Shown here: piece by piece, positions 9,904 through 19,758 of the stretch | Layout of the letters: the number at the start of each line of letters is the position of its first letter | Numbering within the stretch: the first letter of the stretch is position 1 | Assembly (NCBI RefSeq): GCF_019448255.1 | Contig: NZ_CP080410.1 | Span: 2,542,001-2,606,000, forward strand | Length of the DNA stretch: 64,000 nt | Direction of reading: 5' to 3' | From: Qipengyuania flava | Lineage (GTDB): Bacteria; Pseudomonadota; Alphaproteobacteria; Sphingomonadales; Sphingomonadaceae | Made by a program: the position numbers and the translations under genes | Notes under the pieces: generated by a model | Database searches by the model: none | What the model was told of the DNA's origin: nothing | The model's input: only the letters and a program-made list of their open reading frames with translations

Positions 9904-10350
9904 TTAGCCCGGGCTCTTGTTGCCGGATCCGCCGCTCCCCGCGACGACACCCACGCCCAGCGCGGTTACCACGCCTGCGACGATCAGCCCCGGGGCCGGC
10001 ACGCCGGGAGTGGTGTTTGTAAGGCCGCCCGGAAGGCAGCCGGCGTCATCAGCCCAATCAAGCCAGTCCTGCCAATTGTACAGGTCGCCGTCTTCGACAT
10101 CGCGGTAGATCTTGCCGACGTATTTCCAGCTATCGGGCGTGTTCCCGGCGTCAAGCCAATCGCGGTATTCCGGCTCGATCCGGCTGCAATCCCAAAGCTC
10201 GGGAATTTCCAGCGCATCGGGTGTGTCCGAAGGAATCGGTGCAGGGCCGGTCTGGGCAGCGCCGATACCGACCGTGCTGACCGCAAAGGCTGCGGCAGCC
10301 AGGCAAGCGCCAGTCCGGCGCCAGGCTACATTAGGGTCGGTTTTGCTCAT
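9904..10350 (-). CDS. small exported protein of unknown function, last gene of the TPS-CHAT operon
   Basis: A 148-residue protein that I do not recognise. The ATG at 10350 begins MSKTDPNVAWRRTGACLAAA, a Sec-type signal peptide ending near ALA/AQT. The middle is Trp- and Asp-rich (WKYVGKIYRDVEDGDLYNWQ and DWLDWADDAGCLPGG). The C-terminus is a hydrophobic stretch, LIVAGVVTALGVGVVAG, followed by a short Gly/Ser/Lys tail, like a C-terminal membrane anchor or sorting signal. It lies 55 nt downstream of the CHAT gene on the same strand, so co-transcription is likely. A longer frame to 10482 would overlap the CHAT gene and lose the signal peptide position. Confidence 0.7.
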   Translation of the reverse strand: MSKTDPNVAWRRTGACLAAAAFAVSTVGIGAAQTGPAPIPSDTPDALEIPELWDCSRIEPEYRDWLDAGNTPDSWKYVGKIYRDVEDGDLYNWQDWLDWADDAGCLPGGLTNTTPGVPAPGLIVAGVVTALGVGVVAGSGGSGNKSPG

Positions 10351-10405
10351 ACGGCGCTTAATACTCCGAAATCGATGAATCTTCAATGACTCCGCGATTA
10401 CCCGG

Positions 10406-13400
10406 TTACTTGCGCAGTTCGGCAGCGCCGTCGCCCACGATTGCAAAGGCCGCCCAATAGAACGGGTGCGACGTATCCGCATCGTCCATCAGCGCTATCT
10501 GCGAAGCGCGCATGGCTTCGCCAAGATCGGTGCCCTGCCCTGCCGCAAAGAAGCCGTCGATCAGGCGATTGGTGGCGTTGAAATCATCGGGAACCGGCCA
10601 GTGGCTGGCGATGACCGTCCTGCCCCCGGCGCCGACGAAGGCGCGTACCAGGCCATCGAGGGCAAAGCCGCCGCCACTGACCCCCGCCTCGCGCGAGGCG
10701 CCACGCGTTGCCGCACCCGCTGTGTCGCAGGCCGACAGGATGACCAGGTCGGCATCGAGCTTGAGATCGAAGATCTCCGCAAAGGACAAGAGGCCATCCG
10801 ACTGGTCGCCGCCGAAGGAAGTCAGCAGCGCCGGGCGCGGCGGACATTCGGGCTGAGGTGCCGTAACGAGCCCGTGGGTTGCGAAGTGTAGGATGCGGTA
10901 ATCGTCCAGATCCTCCATGCCCAGCACGGCGGTGTCGGTGAAGGTGTCGCCCGTCAGGATGCGGTCATCACTGGCGGCCGCCCCCAAGCTGCGCGCAGCC
11001 GTGTAGAGTTCGTCCGGCGCGATCGGGTAATCCCAGACAGCAGGCGCCCACAGACAATCGCTGCCCCCAGATAGCGCGGACCGGGTGCCCAATGTGCCCC
11101 GGTCCTCGCCCAAAGGCGTGTTGTTGCCGAAACCGATATACTCCTGCGTAGCCGAAGACCCCGGTGCGCGCCGGACTTCCCGGAATGCCGAGGGCGACAC
11201 GGTGGTTGTGATCTGCACATTGCGGCCCAGCCAGTTCGTTCCGGTGAAATCATATTCGTCACCGCCGCTGGCAAGCCTTTCGGCATAACGCTCGACGCTT
11301 TCCTCGTCGGCGACGAGCAGGTTGGCCGGCAGCTTGAGCATGGCCCCGTCCGGCTCAAACACCAGGTGACGCAGGGCCTTGAGCTCTGCATCGACCGGCT
11401 CGAACAGCGCCAGGTAAAGCGCGCGCGATCTCTCGATATCGAAGGGGAAGGTCAGCGTCTGGCCATTTTCGACATAGGCGATCGTGGCGCGCAGAGCGGC
11501 GACTTCCGCTTCCAGCGTGTCGGGGTCGATACCCGTGCGGTAGGCGCGGGCCGTCTCGCGCGTTGCGAAGACAGCGTAGGTCGCCCCGTCGAGCGCGACG
11601 AGCTTGAGGTAGCCTTCGCCGGGCTCAAGCGTTTCCTGCAGGGCCGACAGAGCCACGCGGCTATCCGAGACCGCGCGGAAACGCGGGTATTCGCCAAGCT
11701 GGTTCTGGATGGTCAGCTGCTGCGCTTCCAGTTTGGCCAGCGCGTCACGCTTGGCCGCCAGCTGTTCGGCGATCAGCGGATTGGCCGCAGCTTCCCCTTC
11801 GAGCAATGACACCTGGTTTCGCATCCGCTCCACCGAACGGCCGACATTGACGGCCTTGCGGAAGAGCTGAGAGGCTTCGTCGCTGCCCCCCGACAACTCG
11901 CGGGCGAGAACGGCTTGCGTCTGCGCAAGGCCGGGGCGTTGCAAAAGCTGGCTGGCAAGAAACAGGTCGCCTGCCGCACCATCTGCTGCCGCACCGCTCT
12001 CCGTCAGCAAGTTGAAGTAGGGGACGAGCAAACGCCGCAGCGCCGGCGCCGGCTTGTCTCCGGCCTCGTCGACCAGCGAGCGGTAGGTTTCCAGCGCAGC
12101 GTCACGGCGGTCGGTGCGGGCAAGGAAGCCTGCAAGCTGCGCCCGGCTGCTGAGCAGCGCCGGTGATCCCGGGTAGTTTGCTCCCAACAGCGTGACGGCT
12201 TCGTTGTGATACCCTTCCGCCGCCGCCATGTCGCCGCGGCGTTCGGCAAGGTCAGCCAGCTCGCTCAAGACTTGCGCGCGAAGCCACAGGATCGAGCGGA
12301 CGGTGCCGTTGCGGACGCTGGCAAGGACCCGGTCCGCCTCGGCAAGCTGCGTGCGAGCCTCTGCGTCGCGACCAAGCAGGCGCAGCGCGGTCGCCTTGAG
12401 GTAGGACGTCTGCCCGTCGAGCAGGTCCGCCCGCTCCAGCGGCGTGAGCCCGCCGATCGTGTCGAGCGCGCTCGGCTGCTCGGCCGAGAGGCGCGCGGCC
12501 AGCGCATCGCTGATTTCGAGGCCTTCGAGCGCGCTGCGCGAATTTGCGCTTGGCGGCAAAGGCTGGTTCAGGCGGTCGAGCGCGACCTGCGGTGCGCCAA
12601 GGTTGAGAGCGTCCAGCGCCTCGTAATTGCGCAGCATCCGCGACAGGACGGCGTCGCCGGCCACTTGCGAGCGTACAGTCGCAAACCCCCTTTCGGCTTC
12701 AGCGTAATTGCCAAGGTTCGACTGCAGCAGAGCTGCATTGAGCAGGGCTTCGGTGGCGTTGCTTCCTTCCGCGCTCGCAGCCGTTTCCGCAAAGAACTCG
12801 GCGGCTTCGGCAAAGGCCCCGCTGTTGCTGCGGCGATAGGCTTCAGCGATGACGGCGTCGGCCGACAGCGCACGGGCCTGGGCGCGGGCAAAGGCGGCGG
12901 CATCGCCCGTTTCGGTCAGGGGTATTTCGACATCGCCGGCAACCGGGGAATCCGCGACCAGCGAGGCAAGGCCCAGCCGCACCGCGTCCGAATAGGCCTC
13001 GATCGCCTCCCCTGCGTAGAGCCGGCCGGAAACCGTCCCGCCCACCAGCACGCGGCGCGTGCCGGTTTCCGTGTCGGAGCACGCGAGGCTGGTCCCATCG
13101 CTCAGCGCCTGCGGGGCAACCGAGCCTTCACCGGCCTGGCACTGAGCTGCCGGCAGGAAGCGCGCGGGCAAATCGCTATCCGAAGCACCGCGCAGAACCC
13201 ACAAGGTCCCGACCGGCGCAGCCGCATCGCGGCAGACGATCGAATAGCCGCGATCGAACAGGCCGGTCCCGGCCTTGGGCGGCATGATCTGCGCTTCGCA
13301 CAGGCCGTTGCCGCCAATCGGGAAGCTGTCGCTGTAGCTGATCGGCCGCTCGCCCGAGGGCTGCGCGACAAGGGACTGGCTTGGCGCCAGCGTGACAGCT

Positions 13401-13447
13401 GCCGCCGCGCCGAACGCTGCCAGAGAGGTCAGGATCTTACTGCTCAT
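10406..13447 (-). CDS. exported CHAT domain protein with TPR-like repeats
   Basis: A 1,013-residue protein. Residues 1-29 form a Sec signal peptide (SKILTSLAAFGAAAAVTLAP, cleavage near VAQP). Residues ~200-600 are helical with TPR-like units (NSGAFAEAAEFFAETAAS, NLGNYAEAERGFATV). The C-terminal third is a CHAT caspase-like domain with the expected dyad, His858 in HFATHG and Cys907 in LSACDTAG, and the terminal FYWAAFAIVGDG. CHAT proteins include separase-related proteases and the TPR-CHAT effector of type III-E CRISPR. The ATG at 13447 has AGGAGG 6 nt upstream and overlaps the TpsA stop by 11 nt. Export implies a periplasmic or surface role beside the TPS exoprotein; the substrate is unknown. 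Confidence 0.88.
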   Translation of the reverse strand: MSSKILTSLAAFGAAAAVTLAPSQSLVAQPSGERPISYSDSFPIGGNGLCEAQIMPPKAGTGLFDRGYSIVCRDAAAPVGTLWVLRGASDSDLPARFLPAAQCQAGEGSVAPQALSDGTSLACSDTETGTRRVLVGGTVSGRLYAGEAIEAYSDAVRLGLASLVADSPVAGDVEIPLTETGDAAAFARAQARALSADAVIAEAYRRSNSGAFAEAAEFFAETAASAEGSNATEALLNAALLQSNLGNYAEAERGFATVRSQVAGDAVLSRMLRNYEALDALNLGAPQVALDRLNQPLPPSANSRSALEGLEISDALAARLSAEQPSALDTIGGLTPLERADLLDGQTSYLKATALRLLGRDAEARTQLAEADRVLASVRNGTVRSILWLRAQVLSELADLAERRGDMAAAEGYHNEAVTLLGANYPGSPALLSSRAQLAGFLARTDRRDAALETYRSLVDEAGDKPAPALRRLLVPYFNLLTESGAAADGAAGDLFLASQLLQRPGLAQTQAVLARELSGGSDEASQLFRKAVNVGRSVERMRNQVSLLEGEAAANPLIAEQLAAKRDALAKLEAQQLTIQNQLGEYPRFRAVSDSRVALSALQETLEPGEGYLKLVALDGATYAVFATRETARAYRTGIDPDTLEAEVAALRATIAYVENGQTLTFPFDIERSRALYLALFEPVDAELKALRHLVFEPDGAMLKLPANLLVADEESVERYAERLASGGDEYDFTGTNWLGRNVQITTTVSPSAFREVRRAPGSSATQEYIGFGNNTPLGEDRGTLGTRSALSGGSDCLWAPAVWDYPIAPDELYTAARSLGAAASDDRILTGDTFTDTAVLGMEDLDDYRILHFATHGLVTAPQPECPPRPALLTSFGGDQSDGLLSFAEIFDLKLDADLVILSACDTAGAATRGASREAGVSGGGFALDGLVRAFVGAGGRTVIASHWPVPDDFNATNRLIDGFFAAGQGTDLGEAMRASQIALMDDADTSHPFYWAAFAIVGDGAAELRK

Positions 13448-16400
13448 CGCCATCCTCCTCGCCATCGGCATCATCTTCGCTTGAACCGTAAAGCGCGATG
13501 TCGCCGCCGCTCGCGACCGGATCATCGATGCTGCTTTCCTCGGTCATGAGCGAGGCGTTGAGCAGGCCCGGGAAGTCCGCGCCGAATTCCACATTGGTGT
13601 CCTGCTCGGCCTGCTCGACCGGTGCCGAAGCGACGGGCTCTGTGGTCACGGCTGCGGCCTGAGGTGCCTCTTCTTCGACCTCTTCGAGGATCTCTTTCCT
13701 CTCCTCTTCTTCGCCGTCGTCCCCATCATCGCCATCATCTCCGCCGCCTCCGCCGCCTCCGCCACCGGTGTCGATTTCGATGCATTCGAGCGTGTTGATA
13801 TCGCAGTTGTTGAGCTGCGAGCCCTCGGCGTATTCGGTGAGCGGGGTCCCCTCCCCATCGTCCTGGTTGGTGAAGTTGACCGTGGCGAAGAACTCCTCGC
13901 CAACCGTGAAGGTCCCGTCCTCGTTGAGGCGGCGGCCGAAAGCCACGACGTCGATCGGAACAGGATCACCGGTGCCCGCAGTGTCCGTGCCGAACAGGTC
14001 GAAGCCGCCACCGATCGTGAGCTGTCCGGTGACCGTGATGCCTCCCGGTTCGGAAGCCGTACCGGTGTTGCGCACGAGCAGGCTGTTGCCGACCGCGAGC
14101 AACACATCCCCCGCTGCAAGGTAGCCGATCGGGCTGTCGCTGCCCGCTGCCACGCTTGCGAGCAGATCGTTGCGTCCGTCGAACGCAACGTCGCTGCGGA
14201 GCTGGTCGATTGTGGCCGCATCGGCCATCCAGAAATCGTTGCCAAGGAAATTGAATATCCCGCTCGGCGTACCTTGTGGATCGAGCATGAAAATGCCGCC
14301 CGGCGTTACCACCTCGAGCCGCGGTGCGGATATGATGAAAGTGTCGGTCGGTGCCGCGTTCTGGAACACCAGGTTCCCTTCGACCCGCACGGTGCCGCCG
14401 CCCAGCATGACCAGGCTGGATACACCATCGTCGAGCGAGCCCGATACGAAGGTGTCGCGCACCAAGATGTCATCGGAGGCGAGGCCATCGAAGGACGACG
14501 CGAAGAGCGCGTTGCCCGCTTCGATCCGGCCAAGTTCGTTCAACGTCAGGGTGAACCCCGGCGTATCGTCGAAGCCGCCGATCACCGTCACATTGTCGTT
14601 CCCGACGACGTTGAAGGCGAGGAATTCCGCCCCGATCCGGGCCCCTGCACGAATGTCCACCTCGCGTGCGCGGATGAAAAGCTCCTGCCCGCCGAAGGTA
14701 ATGGCGTCGTTGTTGTCGCCGGTGAAGGTGACCGTGCCCATCGAGTCGATGAAGAACCTGGCGGTCGGGTCGGTCACGCTCGGCCCGCCGATCAGCCCGC
14801 CGTTGCCCGTGTTGAAGGTGATGTCACCGACGGTTTCGAAGTCCGCAAAGCTGGAGATGAAGATGCTGCTGCCATTGCCCTGAACGCGCGAGGTGCCGCC
14901 CGATACGGCGCCCGGCGCTCGCGCCGCTATCTGCCCAAACTCCATGTTGCCGCCCGTAGCGAGGATTTCGAAGACACCGGCCGTATTGCCGCCTTCCGCG
15001 TTCATCTCGAGGAAGTCTGCCGAGATCTGGCCGCCCGTCTGCGAGAAGACCTGGGCGAGCCCGCCCACGCCAGTTCCAGCCTGCGTGCCGTCCGGAGCCA
15101 GGGCAGTAATGCCGCCCGCTGTGATCCTCAACTCGCCGAAGCTCATCTGCCCGCCGGCCTGCGCCCGCGCATAAGCGAGCCCACCGGTACCGACGCCGCT
15201 AGTGCCAGTAGCTGACTGGGCCGCGCCCGCGAAGCCATTGGCGCTGATGCTTGCTTCGCCGGCGACGCTTCCGATGCCGGGCTGGCCGGTAAAGATCGAG
15301 ATATTGGCGGTTCCGCCCGTCCCGTCGCCGCCGTCACCCTCGAATGAGGAACCTCCGACGCCGATGGCCTGGACTCTCGCGAAGCCTGTAATGGTCGTCG
15401 TGCCATCTTGGAATCCGAGGAAGGCTATCCCGCCAGTGCCATCGCCACCGCGGCCGTCCTGACCTTGCCCGCCGACGCCCCAAGCCTGTGCCTGGTAATT
15501 GCCGACATCGATCGTGCCACCAACACTCGTGGCCATGCCGGCCTGGCCGCCCATCCCCATGCCGCCGGTGCTGCCGAAACCGCCACTGCCGTTGCTGTTC
15601 ACTCCGACAGTGTCTGACGAGAGCGATCCTCCTCGGCTGGTCACCAAGGCGTAGCCGCCAACACCGTCACCTCCGTCACCGGTATAGCGCCCGTCGTCAC
15701 CCACTCCGCCGAAACCGCCCGAGCCCCTGGCGCCAACGTTGAGGGAGCCAAAGCTCAATGTTCCCAGAAGGGGGCCACCAGCGGACGGATTGGTGAGACC
15801 GACGATAGCATCGCCGCCGAAACCATCCCCGCCGTTCCCGCCTGCAAAACCATTCGGCGCATCACCACCGCGGCCACCGAAGCCTTGGCTGTTAACCGAG
15901 GCGGAGCCGGACACGGTCACCTGTCCATAATCCGCATTGACGGTCAGGAACGCTCCGGTCCCCAAACTTGGCTCTATCAGGCTGGCAAGATCGCCGCGGC
16001 CACCGGACCCTGACCCACCGTTGCCGGCCGCAATGCCATTCCCATCGCCATCCCCGCCCTGGCCACCTTGGCCAAAGCTCGACACGGAAAGAGTATCGCC
16101 GACAAACAAGGTCCCCAGGCGGTCGCCATTCCCGTTCACGCTAACGACCGAGCGCCCGCCAAAGCCGTCGCCCCCATCGCCTCCGAAAGCAGAATTGGTG
16201 AACCCACCGCTGCCGGATGCGGAAACAAACAGCTGTCCGCCTATCGATGCATCCGCACCATCAACCACGACCTGAGCTCGCCCGCCGTATCCGGTCCCAC
16301 CATCGCCCTGGTCGAAACTGTCACCGCCATTGCCGCTGCTCGTGATGATCGTGTTTCCGGTGACCGAGAGGTTCGCGTCGCGAACAAGCAGGCGCGAATC

Positions 16401-19400
16401 CCCGCCGACGCCAAGGCCTCCGACAACGCTGCCGAATCCACCTCGGCCGCTCGTGTTGAGGTTGAGGCCTCCAAAGTTGGCGCTCGATCCCTCAATGATG
16501 TCGGCAAGCGCAGATCCGCCCCGACCTTCGCCTCCGGTCGCGCCTTGCCCGCCCGCACCATCGCTCTGGAGGAAGGCGAAGCTGTCAACCTGCACGTTCG
16601 AACCCGATCGCGCGGTGAGGCGCGTGATGCCGCCCTGTCCGGCACCACCGGCTCCGCTGTCAGAAAAGCCGCCGCGGCCAGATGCGTAGAGGCTGATCGA
16701 TCCCGCGACGGAGAGATCGGAATCGACGTCGATGCGCGTCGTCCCACCCGTGCCTGCACCGCCGTTGCCGCTGGTGGCGCTTCCTCCAGTCCCTTGCGCG
16801 AACCCCTGAATGCCGTCGGCATTGAGGGTTCCCGACAGGACCTGCAGACGCGACTCGCCGCCCAGGGCATCGCCGCCGGTTGCCCCGAAGCCGCCGAGGC
16901 CATTCGCATTCATCGAGATCGATACCGCATCGACCAGCGAATCGCGGGCGATCACCGCGGCAAATCCGCCCTGGCCGAACCCGCCGTTGCCAAGCCCGGC
17001 ATCGCCGTCTCCGCCGCTGCCGCCAAGGCCGTTCGCGCTCACCCCAAGGCTCTGGAACAGCGCCTGGCCATTGCCGAGCGAGCCATCGCCAAGGCCGCTG
17101 AAGGTCCCTGCCTGCGCGCTGCCTCCGATGCCTGTGCCACCGTCGCCGCCGGTCTGGCCGAGGCCGCCGATGCCGCCCGCACCTCCCTGGCCGTAGGAGA
17201 AGGCCGACGCGAAACCGCCAATCGAAAGCGTGCCATTGTCACGGCCGGCCAGCAGGAAAGCGCCTCCCGAGCCGGGAGTGCCCTGGTAGGTGCCGCCCGT
17301 TCCGTCGCCGCCGCGTCCAGCCGTGATGGTCGAGCCATCGCCGTCGCCGCCGCGTCCACCGACGCTACTCGCGTTCACGCTCGCATCGCCTGCGATGGTG
17401 ATGATGGCCGCGGCATCCTGCGAACCATCGGCTTGGATGTAAGAGGTGCCACCAAGAGCGTTGCCGCCCGTGCCGCCAAACCCGACCGAGGCCGCGCCGC
17501 CGCGGGCAAAGCTCGAGACATTTGCGCTGCCGTCGATCACGATGGAGCCAAATTGCGCGTAGATGCCCGCGATGCCGCCAGTGGCATTGCCGCCCGATGC
17601 ACCGTCACCACCGGTCGCGCCTGCGCTCACGAATGCGTTTCCAGCGAGAATGATATCGCCCAGGTCCTGCGTCATGATGAGCGCTTCGCCGCCAAGCCCA
17701 AAACCGCCCACGCCATCGAGCGCGAGCCCCAGGCCGCCGACACCATCTGAGTCCATCGAGACGTCAGCAAGATCGATCGTGCCAGTGCCGCGAGCCAGGA
17801 TTTGCGCAAGGCCGCCAACGCCGTCGCCGCCCGATCCGCCCTCTCGCCCGAAACCACTGGCGCGCAGAGACGTGGTCCCACCGAAGGCGTTGATCTCGCC
17901 ATCGATCGACCGCAGGAACACCTGGCCGCCCTGGCCAAGACCCCCGAAATCCCCCGGACCGTTCGCACCAATGCCGCCGGTGCCCTGGGCGCTCAACAGC
18001 AGGTCGCTGCCGAAATCGATCGTGCCGGTGTTTGCGAAGACCTCGACCAGGCCGCCGATCCCGGCGCCGCCGTCGAAAACCCCCTCGCTGCCGTCGGCAG
18101 TTCCCCCTCTTGCCTGAGCAAACAGATTGGCAAAGCCGGTGACCCCGATCGATCCGCCGGTACGGGTCAGGAGCCGGACCGTGCCACCTTGCGCCCGGCG
18201 TCCAGCAAGCCCGTTGCCGAAGGCGCTGGCGTCAGCGATCAGGTAGCCGCCAATGTCGATGGCGCCGCTGTTCTGCGAACGCAGCAGGATGTTCCCGCCA
18301 AGCCCGTCGCCAAGCTCGCCTGACGGGAAATGGTTGTTTGCCTGTGCGCTCAGGCGGGTGAAACCGCCAATACTCAAGGTCCCGTTGTCGGCGAGCAGGC
18401 TGATATCGCCGCCGAAAGCCGCGCCATCGCGCTGGTCGGGTGTGGCGTCGGCCAGCAAGTCTCCTGCAATCGACAGGAGCGCTCCGTCGCGCGCTGACAG
18501 GGTGACGACACCGCCGGTGACGTCACCGTTGGCCGCAATCGTACCACGCGAGTTAAGAGTGGCGATGCCGCCAACGCTCAGGTCATGCGCGCTCTGGGCG
18601 ATGAGCGCGATCTCGCGCGACGCCCGCACCGTGAGGTCGCCAGCAAAGTTGATCGGCCCATTGAAGCTGTTGGTCGAGAAACGGCCCGTCGCCGAGGCGG
18701 TCACATTCGACGTCAGGTTGGTGTTGCCGATGATCGAGATCGATTCCTCGACCGCGTTCTCGTCCACCAGGCTCGAAGACACGAAGGTGCCGCTTACATC
18801 GTAGCCGGCCGAGAGAATGATCTCTCCGTTTACGACCCCCGCCGTCACTGCCGTGTCGAAGCCGAGATTGCCGCTCAGCAGCATGGAAACCGGGTCATTG
18901 ATCGCGCGGGCAACCACGTAGATCACATGGTTGTCGCCCGTGCCCGTGCTCGACGGGCCGCCCGTCGAACCGGTGTGGTTTACCGGCGTCGCAACCGAGG
19001 TGCCGACAGGGATCTGGATGTTGAAGAGCCCGTTGTCGTAGCTCAGGTTGACCCGCTCGCCGGCCGCATAGGCGGTGGAGCCGTTTATGTAGGCGTCGCC
19101 CTGCATGAGGATTTGCGGGGCGGCGACGGCGAAATAGCTGTTCTCGCCCGTACCGATGATCTGGGCGCCGGGCCGGATGGTTACGCCAGCCGTCGTGCCG
19201 GGCGTGCCCGTCAGTTCGAGCGTACCGCCGAAAGCGTAACTCTCGAAGCTGTCGAGATTGGGATCCAGCGTGGTCAGGAGTAGCTGGCCGACATCGAAGA
19301 CCGCGTTGCTGCCTACCAGAATGCCCGAGGGCGAATAGAACGCCACCGTTCCGCCGCTCGAAAAGCCGCCGCTCGCGTCCTGCAGGCGCGAGATGACGGT

Positions 19401-19757
19401 GCCATCGAACACCACGACATTGCCATTGGTCGAAGGCAAGATCCGGTTGAGGACCGCGAAGCCGCCCTGTCCTGGACCATCCTGGAAAATGGCGGTCCGG
19501 CCGTTGGGCAGGAAGGTGAGCGCGTTTCCGAACCCGTCCTCGAACATCGTCCAGTCGATGACGGCGGTAGCGGTCGTGATCGTGATCGTGTCGAGATCGG
19601 CGACCGAACGGTCGACGGTCCCGCCTCCGCGCACGAAAAAGGGATTGCCGTTGAAGGCCTGGGCCTGGGTTTCCACCGGAGCGGCCAGCGCCGCGGCGAG
19701 CGCCAGACCGGCTCCGCCAAGCAGCAGGGGCGTGCGGCGCGTGTGCGAGCGGGTCAT
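13437..19757 (-). CDS. TpsA-type filamentous haemagglutinin-like exoprotein, glycine-rich
   Basis: A 2,106-residue secreted protein. Residues 1-34 are a signal peptide (ending ETQAQA). Residues ~35-290 form a TPS domain, recognised by IDWTMFEDGFGNALTFLPNG, the VLNRILPS motif and FYSPSGILVG (a variant of NPNGI). Residues ~420-1560 hold about twenty imperfect 45-65-residue repeats combining Gly-rich turns of the GGDGxGG type with short beta segments, as expected for a beta-solenoid. A poly-Gly run (~1998-2006), an Asp/Glu-rich segment and an acidic C-terminus follow. GGAGG lies 7 nt before the ATG, and the TpsB stop is one base upstream. A longer frame to 20369 merely runs antiphase through tpsB. 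Likely an adhesin or biofilm protein; no toxin domain is visible. Confidence 0.9.
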   Translation of the reverse strand: MTRSHTRRTPLLLGGAGLALAAALAAPVETQAQAFNGNPFFVRGGGTVDRSVADLDTITITTATAVIDWTMFEDGFGNALTFLPNGRTAIFQDGPGQGGFAVLNRILPSTNGNVVVFDGTVISRLQDASGGFSSGGTVAFYSPSGILVGSNAVFDVGQLLLTTLDPNLDSFESYAFGGTLELTGTPGTTAGVTIRPGAQIIGTGENSYFAVAAPQILMQGDAYINGSTAYAAGERVNLSYDNGLFNIQIPVGTSVATPVNHTGSTGGPSSTGTGDNHVIYVVARAINDPVSMLLSGNLGFDTAVTAGVVNGEIILSAGYDVSGTFVSSSLVDENAVEESISIIGNTNLTSNVTASATGRFSTNSFNGPINFAGDLTVRASREIALIAQSAHDLSVGGIATLNSRGTIAANGDVTGGVVTLSARDGALLSIAGDLLADATPDQRDGAAFGGDISLLADNGTLSIGGFTRLSAQANNHFPSGELGDGLGGNILLRSQNSGAIDIGGYLIADASAFGNGLAGRRAQGGTVRLLTRTGGSIGVTGFANLFAQARGGTADGSEGVFDGGAGIGGLVEVFANTGTIDFGSDLLLSAQGTGGIGANGPGDFGGLGQGGQVFLRSIDGEINAFGGTTSLRASGFGREGGSGGDGVGGLAQILARGTGTIDLADVSMDSDGVGGLGLALDGVGGFGLGGEALIMTQDLGDIILAGNAFVSAGATGGDGASGGNATGGIAGIYAQFGSIVIDGSANVSSFARGGAASVGFGGTGGNALGGTSYIQADGSQDAAAIITIAGDASVNASSVGGRGGDGDGSTITAGRGGDGTGGTYQGTPGSGGAFLLAGRDNGTLSIGGFASAFSYGQGGAGGIGGLGQTGGDGGTGIGGSAQAGTFSGLGDGSLGNGQALFQSLGVSANGLGGSGGDGDAGLGNGGFGQGGFAAVIARDSLVDAVSISMNANGLGGFGATGGDALGGESRLQVLSGTLNADGIQGFAQGTGGSATSGNGGAGTGGTTRIDVDSDLSVAGSISLYASGRGGFSDSGAGGAGQGGITRLTARSGSNVQVDSFAFLQSDGAGGQGATGGEGRGGSALADIIEGSSANFGGLNLNTSGRGGFGSVVGGLGVGGDSRLLVRDANLSVTGNTIITSSGNGGDSFDQGDGGTGYGGRAQVVVDGADASIGGQLFVSASGSGGFTNSAFGGDGGDGFGGRSVVSVNGNGDRLGTLFVGDTLSVSSFGQGGQGGDGDGNGIAAGNGGSGSGGRGDLASLIEPSLGTGAFLTVNADYGQVTVSGSASVNSQGFGGRGGDAPNGFAGGNGGDGFGGDAIVGLTNPSAGGPLLGTLSFGSLNVGARGSGGFGGVGDDGRYTGDGGDGVGGYALVTSRGGSLSSDTVGVNSNGSGGFGSTGGMGMGGQAGMATSVGGTIDVGNYQAQAWGVGGQGQDGRGGDGTGGIAFLGFQDGTTTITGFARVQAIGVGGSSFEGDGGDGTGGTANISIFTGQPGIGSVAGEASISANGFAGAAQSATGTSGVGTGGLAYARAQAGGQMSFGELRITAGGITALAPDGTQAGTGVGGLAQVFSQTGGQISADFLEMNAEGGNTAGVFEILATGGNMEFGQIAARAPGAVSGGTSRVQGNGSSIFISSFADFETVGDITFNTGNGGLIGGPSVTDPTARFFIDSMGTVTFTGDNNDAITFGGQELFIRAREVDIRAGARIGAEFLAFNVVGNDNVTVIGGFDDTPGFTLTLNELGRIEAGNALFASSFDGLASDDILVRDTFVSGSLDDGVSSLVMLGGGTVRVEGNLVFQNAAPTDTFIISAPRLEVVTPGGIFMLDPQGTPSGIFNFLGNDFWMADAATIDQLRSDVAFDGRNDLLASVAAGSDSPIGYLAAGDVLLAVGNSLLVRNTGTASEPGGITVTGQLTIGGGFDLFGTDTAGTGDPVPIDVVAFGRRLNEDGTFTVGEEFFATVNFTNQDDGEGTPLTEYAEGSQLNNCDINTLECIEIDTGGGGGGGGGDDGDDGDDGEEEERKEILEEVEEEAPQAAAVTTEPVASAPVEQAEQDTNVEFGADFPGLLNASLMTEESSIDDPVASGGDIALYGSSEDDADGEEDGDEQ

Positions 19758-19758
19758 G

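Noticed and set aside
15100..18500. Repeated GCC/GGC-rich DNA that might look like a repeat array or CRISPR.
   Set aside because: The periodicity is in the protein, spacing is irregular and there are no constant direct repeats with unique spacers or cas genes.
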